Source: Bacteroidota bacterium (lineage in GTDB: Bacteria; Bacteroidota; Rhodothermia; Rhodothermales; UBA10348). From it: 6,867 bases of DNA. Under the pieces are notes generated by a model, which had not been told where the DNA came from, did not search any database, and saw only the letters and a list, made by a program, of their open reading frames with translations. Both the position numbers and the translations under genes were made by a program. Within the stretch, counting starts at the first letter, position 1; every line of letters starts with the position of its first letter. The stretch spans positions 1 to 6,867 of the forward strand of contig JAHEEH010000105.1 in NCBI GenBank assembly GCA_024640835.1, written 5' to 3'. Positions 1 to 5,989 of this stretch are shown in pieces.

Positions 1-573
1 GCCCTGCGCAGTCTCCGGACGCAGGTACACCGTGTTGTCCTCGCCCGCTAGCGCACCCAGCCTGGTCTCGAACATCAGGTTGAACTGACGCACTTCGGTC
101 CAGTCCGCGACCCCCGAATCGGGTGACTTGATCTCCTCCGAGAGGATGACGTCGTACAGGGCGCGGGCCGGATCGTCGGCGTGAAGCGCCGCGACGAGGG
201 CCTCGTACACCCGATCGGCATCGGCCTCCTTGCCCTTCCTTCTGAGTCGCTCGACGTGCCCCTCGATCAGCTGATCCGCCCGGTAGCGCATCTTCGACTG
301 CCGGTCGTCGATCATCGGATCGTTGAACGCGTCCACGTGCCCCGATGCCTTCCAGACGGTCGGGTGCATCAGGATGGCCGCGTCCAGGCCTGCCACGTTC
401 TCGTTCCGGTATACCATCGCGTCCCACCATCGCTGCGCGACGTTCCGCTTCAGTTCCGCACCCAGCGGTCCGTAGTCATACGTGGCGGAAAGACCGCCGT
501 AGATCTCCGAGGACTGGAAGATGAACCCGCGGCGCTTGCTCAGGGAGACGATTTTCTCGAAGACGTCGGACAT
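1..573 (-). CDS. glyS: Glycyl-tRNA synthetase, single-chain type (5' part, 191 codons)
   Basis: Class II aminoacyl-tRNA synthetase that charges tRNA-Gly with glycine in the cytosol. Only the first 191 residues are present; the gene runs off the left edge, with the last codon ending exactly at base 1. The N-terminus reads MSDVFEKIVSLSKRRGFIFQ, followed by the family hallmark SSEIYGG and YDYGPLG (about residues 21-38). ASGHVDAFNDPMIDD (76-90) and SKMRYRADQLI (93-103) follow. The segment WTEVRQFNLMFET (158-170) leads into the motif-2 signature YLRPETAQG (183-191). This is the homodimeric (alpha2) bacterial/eukaryotic-type enzyme, not the alpha2beta2 GlyQ/GlyS type. The start is ATG at 573-571, where family similarity begins. 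No good Shine-Dalgarno sequence precedes it. It lies 198 nt downstream of radC on the same strand. Identity is secure; the catalytic core beyond motif 2 and the anticodon-binding domain are outside the window. Confidence 0.95.
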   Translation of the reverse strand, partial: MSDVFEKIVSLSKRRGFIFQSSEIYGGLSATYDYGPLGAELKRNVAQRWWDAMVYRNENVAGLDAAILMHPTVWKASGHVDAFNDPMIDDRQSKMRYRADQLIEGHVERLRRKGKEADADRVYEALVAALHADDPARALYDVILSEEIKSPDSGVADWTEVRQFNLMFETRLGALAGEDNTVYLRPETAQG

Positions 574-771
574 GGACAGGAAACGGTGGCTCGGTGTCGG
601 AGCCCGTTCTATCCCGAACCCGCCGCGCGGGTCCTCGGGGACCGAAGAAATTGCGCGGAAGCGCATCCCGGCGGCAAGTCGAACGCCGAGGGAAGATGGC
701 CAGACCGCGGCGCGGATCCCACCCTGCGAGGCAAGCGGGGGCCGAGCCGACGCCGGGCGGTGTTCGCCGGT
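574..771 (-). other. radC-glyS intergenic gap with short GC-rich hairpins
   Basis: This 198-nt non-coding stretch precedes glyS. Read on the minus strand it contains TGCGC-TTCC-GCGCA (665-652), GGTCC-CCGA-GGACC (643-630) and CCCGC-GCG-GCGGG (631-619). The last two abut and share a base, so they compete at the boundary. None is followed by a run of T, so no intrinsic terminator is supported. I found no convincing -35/-10 pair for glyS; the best -10-like element is TAGAAC near 614-609, without a good -35. The hairpins may form a structured glyS leader or be chance in GC-rich DNA. No tRNA or small ORF with coding character is apparent. Confidence 0.35.
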
Positions 772-1473
772 CTACACGACGCCCCGTTCGGCCAGGGACG
801 TGAATCCATCCCCCGCGATGATCACGTGGTCCCGCATGGGGATGCCGACCACCCGCCCCGCCTCGACCAGTTGTCGCGTGACGGCGAGGTCGTCCGCGCT
901 CGGTTCGGGATTGCCGGACGGGTGGTTGTGGGCGCAGATGACGGCGGCCGCTCCCTGGAGCAGCGCAGACCGGAACACCAGGCGCGGCTCCACGATGCTC
1001 GCGGACAGCCCACCCTGGCTCGCGCGCTCGCGGTACGTGACCTCGCCTGCCGTGCTCAGGTGCAGAACCCAGAATTCCTCCCGGTCCAGGTCGCGTAGTC
1101 CCGGGCCGAGCAACGCCGCGACGTCGGACGGGCATCGGATCGCCGGTCGGTCGCCGACGGGTTCCGAGGCCACCCGCCTGCCGATCTCGAACGCCGACGC
1201 CAGCCGGGCCGCGCCGGCCTGACCGACACCGGACACGTGCATCCATTCGCGCACGTCGCGGCGCGACAACCTGCGGAGCGTCACGAACTCCGCGAGGAGC
1301 ATCCGGCCGATGGAGACCGCCGAGTGCGTTCCATCAACCGTCCTCACGCCGCTGCCCAGGAGCAGCGCGAGAAGCTCCGCGTCGGCCAGGTGTCCCGCAC
1401 CCCCCGAGAACAGCCGCTCGCGCGGCCGCTCGTTCACGGACCAGGACGGAATCGGCACGTCGGCGAAAGGCAC
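772..1473 (-). CDS. radC: RadC family JAB/JAMM-domain protein
   Basis: RadC (UPF0758) family protein of 233 aa, a normal length. The N-terminal region has the family pattern NERPRERL...LADAELLALLLGSG (14-42). A helix-hairpin-helix-like segment, MHVSGVGQAGAARLASAFEIG (78-98), is of the kind that contacts DNA. The C-terminal JAB/MPN domain carries a complete zinc-metalloprotease-like set: Glu149, then AHNHPSGNPEPSADD with His182, His184, Ser186 and Asp195. The domain ends in DHVIIAGDG and SLAERGVV, as the family does. Residue 162 is Glu in IVEPRLVF, where most RadC proteins as I recall them have His (VHPREVF). The start is GTG at 1473-1471, giving the usual short lead-in before the ERPRE motif; GGTGA (1488-1484) 10 nt upstream may serve as ribosome binding site. 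Function is unsettled: the historical DNA-repair role is weakly supported, and the JAMM fold suggests a peptidase or nuclease-associated role. It lies 76 nt downstream of rho. Confidence 0.93.
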   Translation of the reverse strand: MPFADVPIPSWSVNERPRERLFSGGAGHLADAELLALLLGSGVRTVDGTHSAVSIGRMLLAEFVTLRRLSRRDVREWMHVSGVGQAGAARLASAFEIGRRVASEPVGDRPAIRCPSDVAALLGPGLRDLDREEFWVLHLSTAGEVTYRERASQGGLSASIVEPRLVFRSALLQGAAAVICAHNHPSGNPEPSADDLAVTRQLVEAGRVVGIPMRDHVIIAGDGFTSLAERGVV

Positions 1474-1549
1474 GGTCGGGATTTCACCGTGGACCCGGGA
1501 ACGGCGACTGCCATAACCCGGACCGAATCCGGCAATCCGCCGGACCGCG
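1474..1549 (-). repeat. rho-radC gap with overlapping hairpins and an 8-nt direct repeat
   Basis: The 76-nt gap contains two mutually exclusive inverted repeats: CCGGA-N5-TCCGG at 1518-1532 and CCGGC-N5-GCCGG at 1529-1543, sharing bases 1529-1532. The octamer CCGGACCG occurs twice, at 1518-1525 and 1540-1547. There is no T-tract on the minus strand after either hairpin, so this is not a standard intrinsic terminator. It could slow or protect the rho mRNA 3' end or separate rho and radC expression; it could also be chance in GC-rich DNA. Confidence 0.3.
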
Positions 1550-2668
1550 TCACACCACGTCGGCCGGAATCAGCTCGTCGAGCAGCTGGTCGTTGTCGGC
1601 CGTCGACTGGATATGCCGGAGCAGGGCCTGCATGGCCTCGATCGGATGTCGGCTGTTCAGGGCGCGGAACAGCCGGTGGTGCTGTTCGATGCGCTCTCCG
1701 AGAAGGGCCTCCTCGTTGCGGGTTCCGCTCTTCCTCAGGTTGATCGCCGGGTAGATGCGCTTGTTGGCCATCTCGCGGTCCAGGACGATCTCCGAATTGC
1801 CTGTCCCCTTGAATTCCTCGAAGATCACGTCGTCCATCCTGCTGCCCGTCTCGATGAGGGCCGTCGCGATGATCGTGAGCGATCCGCCGCCCTCGATGTT
1901 GCGGGCCGATCCGAAGATCTTGCGCGGGATCTTGAGCGCTCCCGCATCCAGACCGCCGGACATCGTGCGACCGGTGCCTCCCATGTACAGGTTGAACGTG
2001 CGACCGAGCCGCGTCAGCGAGTCGAGGAGAATGACCACGTCACGCTTCATCTCGACCAGCCGCTTGGAGTATTCGAGCGCGAGCGTCGCGACGCGGACGT
2101 GATTGTCCTCCTCCCGGTCGTTGGACGAGGCGAAGACCGTCGCCGCCGTGGTACGGCGGAAGTCGGTGACCTCCTCCGGCCGTTCGTCCACCAGAAGGGC
2201 GATCAGCTCGATCTCGGGATGGTTCTTGGCGACGGCGGCCGCGATCTCCTTGAGGATATAGGTCTTCCCCGCACGCGGCGGCGCCGTGATCAGGGCCCGC
2301 TGTCCCTTGCCGATGGGCGCCGCCAGGTCCACGACGCGCATGGTCGCGTTGCGCGGACTCGTGATGATGTTCAGCTTCTCGTTCGGGAAGATGGTCTTGC
2401 CCGACTCGAAGTTGCGAAACTTGACCCAGGTGCCCAGGGGCAGCCCCATCACGGTATCGATCCGGTTCACCTGCATGTCGCCCTTGCGGCCGGGGCGCAA
2501 CGTGCCGGTCATGAGGGAGCCGTCCCGCAGCTTCCACCGCTTGATGATCTGCGGAGCGACGAACGGGTCTCCTTCGCCTTTCGGCACGTCCGATGCGAAT
2601 TCCCGGATGAACCCGAATTTCTTGTCCCCGATCAGTTCGAGGATCCCGTCGAATGTCTTTTCCGACAT
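1550..2668 (-). CDS. rho: Transcription termination factor Rho, compact form
   Basis: Hexameric ATP-dependent RNA translocase that loads on C-rich nascent RNA and releases RNA polymerase. From the chosen ATG (2668-2666) the protein is 372 aa, against 419 in E. coli. It begins almost directly at the cold-shock/OB RNA-binding fold: FDGIL, then FGFIRE (18-23, RNP1-like) and DPFVAPQIIKRWKLRDG (34-50, RNP2-like). The ATPase core is complete: Walker A APPRAGKT (129-136), catalytic Glu162 in DERPEEVT, Walker B VVILLDS with Asp216, Q-loop SGGLDAGALKIPRK (237-250), arginine finger Arg256 in SARNIEGGG, and R-loop EEFKGTGNSE (284-293). The N-terminal helix bundle typical of Rho is absent from this start. 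The frame remains open upstream to 2956, with further ATGs at 2716 and 2893; the extension holds PRRRRNRRRED but has more A/T-ending codons than the gene body, so I treat it as mRNA leader. No clear Shine-Dalgarno marks any start. Identity is certain; the N-terminus is not. Confidence 0.93.
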   Translation of the reverse strand: MSEKTFDGILELIGDKKFGFIREFASDVPKGEGDPFVAPQIIKRWKLRDGSLMTGTLRPGRKGDMQVNRIDTVMGLPLGTWVKFRNFESGKTIFPNEKLNIITSPRNATMRVVDLAAPIGKGQRALITAPPRAGKTYILKEIAAAVAKNHPEIELIALLVDERPEEVTDFRRTTAATVFASSNDREEDNHVRVATLALEYSKRLVEMKRDVVILLDSLTRLGRTFNLYMGGTGRTMSGGLDAGALKIPRKIFGSARNIEGGGSLTIIATALIETGSRMDDVIFEEFKGTGNSEIVLDREMANKRIYPAINLRKSGTRNEEALLGERIEQHHRLFRALNSRHPIEAMQALLRHIQSTADNDQLLDELIPADVV

Positions 2669-2902
2669 ACGGTCGTATCGATCAGATTGGATACACGGGA
2701 CGCTGCCCGCGACCATGCATACCTGAGGCCGGTCTGCCCTCAAGGGGCGGCCAGGGCCGACGAACGGACGATCTCCTGAGGATGGAACGGGAGCGTTATC
2801 TTCCCGCCGCCTGTTCCGCCGCCGTCGGGGCGATTTCCACGAGGCGTCTTGCAGTTGCGGCAGCTCGGCTGTCCGCTGACTGGGCGCCATCATGTTCCAA
2901 CG
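2669..2902 (-). promoter_or_regulatory. Putative rho mRNA leader, about 234 nt
   Basis: If transcription starts about 7 nt past the -10 box at 2914-2909, the rho mRNA has a leader of about 230 nt. Long leaders are known for rho in E. coli, where Rho terminates its own transcription prematurely. The stretch read as the complement of 2741-2800 is biased to C over G (24 C to 15 G by hand count), compatible with a weak rut-like loading site. At its end, inverted repeats GTATC-N10-GATAC (2694-2675) and ATACG-AC-CGTAT (2678-2667) overlap. The second one covers part of the start codon. An alternative reading is that much of this stretch encodes an arginine-rich N-terminal extension of Rho. Confidence 0.4.
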
Positions 2903-2908
2903 ACGATC

Positions 2909-2937
2909 AAGATAGCGGGTTTCGCCTGATTCGGCAA
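2909..2937 (-). promoter_or_regulatory. Candidate sigma70-type promoter for rho
   Basis: On the minus strand TTGCCG (2937-2932) and TATCTT (2914-2909) are separated by exactly 17 bp. They match the consensus boxes at 3 of 6 and 4 of 6 positions respectively, a reasonable fit for GC-rich DNA. The pair lies 12-40 bp upstream of the divergent hydrolase start codon, so RNA polymerase or a regulator bound here could affect both directions. I found no comparable pair on the plus strand for the hydrolase operon; a lone TATCTT at 2797-2802 lacks a -35 partner. Confidence 0.4.
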
Positions 2938-2948
2938 CGCCCGAGCGC

Positions 2949-3740
2949 ATGTCCAATCCCGTCCGTCACGGTCTCCTCAGCGTCTTCGCGTCCGGCCCCC
3001 CGGACGGCGGGCCCGTGGTTCTGCTGCACGGTTGGGGTTCGAGCGCCCGGCTCATGGATCCGGTGGCCCGTGGACTGGCCGACCGCTGGCGCGTCTACAA
3101 CGTGGATCTTCCCGGTCACGGATCGGCCCCCGTCCCGTCCGAGGCCGTGGACCTCGACGGTCATGCCCGGGCCGTGGCGGGACTTCTGCGCGAGGTCGCC
3201 CCGAACGGAGCTGCCGTGATAGGTCATTCGAACGGAGGGCGTATCGCCCTGCGCCTCGCGGCCGACCCCGGGACGGCCGCCCTCGTCAGGCGCCTGGTGC
3301 TCGTGTCCCCGTCGGGCATCCGGCGGAAGCGCACCGCGAAGTACTGGGCGCGACGCACGATCGCCTCCGCGCTCAAGGCTCCGTTCTCCCTCCTCCCCGG
3401 CCGCCTGCGGGCGCACGGACTGGACTGGCTCCGTCATTCGCTCGTCTGGCGGATGCTGGGGTCCTCCGATTACCGGAACCTGGAGGGCGTGATGCGGGAC
3501 ATCTTCGTCCGGCTCGTCAACACCTACGTGGAGGACGAGATCGGGCGGATCGCGGTCCCCGTCCTCGTCTTTCGCGGCACGAACGACGAGGCGGTCTCCG
3601 CCGACCAGGTCCGCCGCCTGATCGCCCTGCTGCCCGACGCCGGGCTGGTCGAACTCCCCGGGGCCGGCCACTACGGCTACCTGGACGCGCCCGACCCCTT
3701 CATCGCCGGCACGCGGCACTTCCTCGAGGGCGCGGTATGA
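2949..3740 (+). CDS. Alpha/beta-hydrolase fold protein
   Basis: A 263-aa serine hydrolase of the alpha/beta-fold superfamily, full length. The oxyanion-hole segment is VVLLHGWGSS (23-32). The strand-turn motif VDLPGHG is at 52-58. The nucleophile elbow is IGHSNGG with Ser94 (91-97). The acid is Asp213 in VFRGTNDEAV, and the catalytic histidine is His241 in GAGHYGYLDAP. A basic, helical cap region (about 124-190) separates core and acid. There is no signal peptide, so it is likely cytoplasmic or at the inner face of the membrane. The start is the first ATG after an in-frame stop upstream; no clear Shine-Dalgarno is present. It overlaps the MurF-like gene by 4 nt (ATGA at 3737-3740), implying translational coupling and a shared pathway. 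The substrate cannot be read from the sequence; esterase, lipase, amidase or peptidase activity are all possible, and the envelope context is only suggestive. Confidence 0.88.
   Translation: MSNPVRHGLLSVFASGPPDGGPVVLLHGWGSSARLMDPVARGLADRWRVYNVDLPGHGSAPVPSEAVDLDGHARAVAGLLREVAPNGAAVIGHSNGGRIALRLAADPGTAALVRRLVLVSPSGIRRKRTAKYWARRTIASALKAPFSLLPGRLRAHGLDWLRHSLVWRMLGSSDYRNLEGVMRDIFVRLVNTYVEDEIGRIAVPVLVFRGTNDEAVSADQVRRLIALLPDAGLVELPGAGHYGYLDAPDPFIAGTRHFLEGAV
3726..3730 (+). promoter_or_regulatory. Ribosome binding site for the MurF-like gene
   Basis: GAGGG lies 6 nt before the ATG at 3737, inside the end of the hydrolase gene. It supports 3737 as the start, even though the same frame is open upstream to 3032 across the hydrolase. 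Confidence 0.55.
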
Positions 3741-5350
3741 CGGGCGTGCTGCTGTCGGGGGCAGTCGCCCTGGTCTTCGCCTCGTGGAGGGTCGGCCGAC
3801 GGCTCCGCTTCTTTCTGCACCTGATGCAGTTGGAAGGCTACCACCCGGGAGCGGTGGTGCGATGGACCGCCCGCAGGCCGAGGGATGCCTTCTTCCGGCT
3901 CTCGCACGCGCTGGGGCTCGTCCTCATCGCGGCGGCGTTCGTGTTCCAGGCCCGAACGGCACAGATCATCCTGCTCCTGCTGTGGGCTGCAACCTTCGCG
4001 TCGTCGCGCCGCTACCGCCGTGACCGGCCCAAGAAGCCGCTGGCCCAAACGCCGCGGCTCAAGCGCCTGGCCGCGGCGGCTGCCCTTCCTCCCCTTCTCC
4101 TCCCGCTCGCGGGACTGCTGGCCGCGGCGACCCCCTGGGGGCCTCCCGCGGTCGCCATGTTCTTCGCCGGACTCTGGCTCGCCGACCTCGGTGCCCCGGT
4201 CTGGGTGGCGCTTGCAGGCCTGGTCCTCGCTCCCGTCGAGCTTCGCATCCACGAGGGCTTCAAGAGCCGCGCCCGCCGGAGACTGGCCGAACGGCCGGAC
4301 CTCGTCATCGTGGCCGTCACCGGGTCGTACGGCAAGACGAGCGTGAAATTCATGATCGCGGAGATGCTCGCCCGCCGATACAGCGTTCTCGCCACGCCGG
4401 GCTCGTACAACACTCCGATGGGTATCTGCCGGGTGATCAACGATCAGCTCAGGCCCGAGCACCAGGTGATCGTCCTCGAGATGGGCGTCCGGCATTCCGG
4501 CGACATCGCCGAGCTGTGTGCCATCGCCCGGCCGCACGTCGCCGTCATCACGGGTATCGGCGTCGCGCACCTGGAATCGATGGGATCGGAGGAGGCCATC
4601 GCGAACGAGAAAGGAAGCCTCCTCGATTTCCTCATGCCGGGCGGGACCGCCGTTCTGAACGCGGACGACGCGTGGTACGCAAGCCACCGGGGGCGATCGC
4701 CCCACGCGGTCGTGGGCGTGTCGGCCACGGGTCGGGAGGACGCGGACCTGCGAGCCTCCGACATCCGTTTCGGGCCGGAAGGCACCTCCTGCAGGGTGAC
4801 GGACCTGGAGGGCCGATCGCTCGATGTCATGCTGAAACTGCTCGGGCGCCACCACGTCGGCAACATGCTGCTCGGTATGGCCGTCGCGCGCGTCCTGGGC
4901 GTGAGGCTCCGGCAGGCGGCTCTCGCGGCATCGGGACTGGAGCCCGTGCCACACCGGCTGGCCCTGCGCAGCGAGGACGGGCTCCTCGTTCTGGACGACG
5001 CCTTCAACTCGAATCCCGTCGGAGCACGAAGTGCGCTCGAGGTGCTCTCGGCGTTCCCGGGCCGGCACTTCCTGGTGACGCCGGGAATGATCGAGCTCGG
5101 TGATCGTGAGGAGGCCGAGAACGAGGCATTCGGAGCGGCCATGGCGGGCTGCGCGGACGAGGTCTACCTCGTCGGCCCCGAACGAACCCGTCCGATCGCC
5201 CGCGGTCTGCTGGCCCGGGGATTCCGGGCGGAGGACCTTCACGTCGTCCACACCCTCTTCGAGGCGCGCGACGCCGTGCGACGGCGTGCGCGACCGGGAG
5301 ACGTGGTCCTGTACGAGAACGACCTGCCCGACCAGTACACGGAGGCCTGA
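3737..5350 (+). CDS. Membrane-embedded MurF-like Mur ligase
   Basis: A 537-aa protein in two parts. Residues 1-185 hold about five or six hydrophobic segments (about 3-17, 54-71, 75-89, 110-131, 136-150, 152-168) with arginine-rich loops. This is an integral membrane region, and it occupies the place where MurF normally carries its UDP-MurNAc-tripeptide-binding domain. Residues 186-537 are a Mur ligase central ATPase plus C-terminal domain. Visible motifs are P-loop TGSYGKTS (195-202), VLEMG (246-250), GVAHLESMGSEEAIANEKGSL (275-295) with His278 and the carbamylated-lysine position Lys292, NADD (308-311), GRHHVGNMLLG (370-380), and DDAFNSNP (420-427), which corresponds to MurF DDxYNANP. The protein ends in GDVVLYENDLPDQYTEA instead of the usual MurF KGSRxMxxE ending. 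By family it should form an amide bond between an amino acid or peptide and a carboxylate using ATP. Loss of the nucleotide-sugar domain suggests a substrate other than UDP-MurNAc-tripeptide, perhaps lipid-linked; that is inference. It is coupled to the hydrolase by ATGA and followed 3 nt later by rnhB. Confidence 0.85.
   Translation: MTGVLLSGAVALVFASWRVGRRLRFFLHLMQLEGYHPGAVVRWTARRPRDAFFRLSHALGLVLIAAAFVFQARTAQIILLLLWAATFASSRRYRRDRPKKPLAQTPRLKRLAAAAALPPLLLPLAGLLAAATPWGPPAVAMFFAGLWLADLGAPVWVALAGLVLAPVELRIHEGFKSRARRRLAERPDLVIVAVTGSYGKTSVKFMIAEMLARRYSVLATPGSYNTPMGICRVINDQLRPEHQVIVLEMGVRHSGDIAELCAIARPHVAVITGIGVAHLESMGSEEAIANEKGSLLDFLMPGGTAVLNADDAWYASHRGRSPHAVVGVSATGREDADLRASDIRFGPEGTSCRVTDLEGRSLDVMLKLLGRHHVGNMLLGMAVARVLGVRLRQAALAASGLEPVPHRLALRSEDGLLVLDDAFNSNPVGARSALEVLSAFPGRHFLVTPGMIELGDREEAENEAFGAAMAGCADEVYLVGPERTRPIARGLLARGFRAEDLHVVHTLFEARDAVRRRARPGDVVLYENDLPDQYTEA
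5341..5345 (+). promoter_or_regulatory. Strong ribosome binding site for rnhB
   Basis: GGAGG lies 8 nt before a GTG at 5354-5356, within the last codons of the upstream gene. It decides the choice of the GTG start and is the clearest Shine-Dalgarno in the window. Confidence 0.75.
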
Positions 5351-5353
5351 CCG

Positions 5354-5989
5354 GTGACGCGCACGCGACCCGATTTCCGATTCGAATCCGAGCTCTGGCG
5401 TGCGGGCCACACGGCCGTCGCCGGCGTGGACGAAGCGGGTCGCGGCTGCCTGGCCGGACCGGTGGTGGCGGCCGCGGTCATCCTGGAGCCGGGCCGTGAC
5501 ATCGACGGGCTGGACGATTCCAAGCGCCTCTCCCCGAGCGCCCGAACCGCCCTCGCCGCTCTCATCCGCAGGGACGCGGTGGCGTTCGCGATCGGGCTCT
5601 GTTCGCCCGACGAAATCGATCGCCGCAACATCCTCCATGCGTCGCTCGAAGCCATGCGCCGTGCGGTTGCCGCGCTCGGAACGGAGCCGGGATTCGTCCT
5701 GGTGGACGGTGATCGCATGTGGCCCCGCCCCGCTTTTCCCTGGAGGACCCTGGTGAAAGGCGACGCGCGGAGCAGGACGATCGCCGCCGCCTCCATCATC
5801 GCCAAGACGGAGCGCGACCTGGAGATGGACCGCCTCGCCGCCCGGCATCCCGGGTACGGCTGGGAACGGAACAAGGGATACCCGACGCCGGACCATTTCG
5901 AGGCGCTCAGGGTGCTGGGGCCGTCACCCGTGCACCGTCGCAGCTTTCGCCTTCGGACTGCCGAGACCGACCTGTTCAGCGCCCCATGA
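5354..5989 (+). CDS. rnhB: Ribonuclease HII
   Basis: A metal-dependent endonuclease that cuts the RNA strand of RNA-DNA hybrids and initiates removal of single ribonucleotides from DNA. The 211-aa length is normal. The signature GVDEAGRGCLAGPVVAAAV (24-42) supplies acidic residues Asp26 and Glu27. DDSKRLS is at 54-60, and LVDGD (116-120) gives Asp118. KGDARSRTIAAASIIAKTERD (135-155) gives the last acid, Asp155. The conserved tail HPGYGWERNKGYPTPDHFEAL (165-185) and GPSPVHRRSF (189-198) complete the family pattern, including the Tyr of the GYG segment that recognises the ribonucleotide junction. The start is GTG, fixed by GGAGG 8 nt upstream. The stop overlaps the following ATG by 4 nt (ATGA at 5986-5989). 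It is a housekeeping gene placed between two envelope-type genes; position alone does not imply an envelope role. Confidence 0.96.
   Translation: MTRTRPDFRFESELWRAGHTAVAGVDEAGRGCLAGPVVAAAVILEPGRDIDGLDDSKRLSPSARTALAALIRRDAVAFAIGLCSPDEIDRRNILHASLEAMRRAVAALGTEPGFVLVDGDRMWPRPAFPWRTLVKGDARSRTIAAASIIAKTERDLEMDRLAARHPGYGWERNKGYPTPDHFEALRVLGPSPVHRRSFRLRTAETDLFSAP

Noticed and set aside
608..625. GGTTC...GAAC inverted repeat resembling a tRNA T-arm on the minus strand
   Set aside because: No acceptor stem, D-arm or anticodon arm can be placed around it.
476..1246. Minus-strand open frame overlapping radC and the glyS start in another frame
   Set aside because: The translation is Arg/Gly/Pro-rich nonsense, and the same strand already encodes RadC and GlyRS in motif-supported frames.
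1613..2779. Plus-strand open frame of 388 codons opposite rho
   Set aside because: It is a shadow of the unmistakable rho gene, and its translation has no recognisable domain.
3032..3736. Upstream in-frame extension of the MurF-like gene by 235 codons
   Set aside because: It lies entirely across the hydrolase gene in another frame and reads as Arg/Pro/Gly-rich nonsense. The ATG at 3737 has a ribosome binding site and the typical ATGA overlap.
4690..4703. Perfect 14-bp palindrome GGGGCGATCGCCCC, containing the octamer GCGATCGC known as HIP1 in cyanobacteria
   Set aside because: I noticed only this copy. It lies inside the ligase coding sequence and is explained by GC-rich codons. One copy is no evidence for a HIP1-type repeat.
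3677..5896. Very long minus-strand open frame (739 codons) opposite the MurF-like gene and rnhB
   Set aside because: It is antisense to two genes with complete family motifs. Its translation is low-complexity, Arg/Gly/His/Glu-rich and has no recognisable domain, a common artefact in high-GC DNA.
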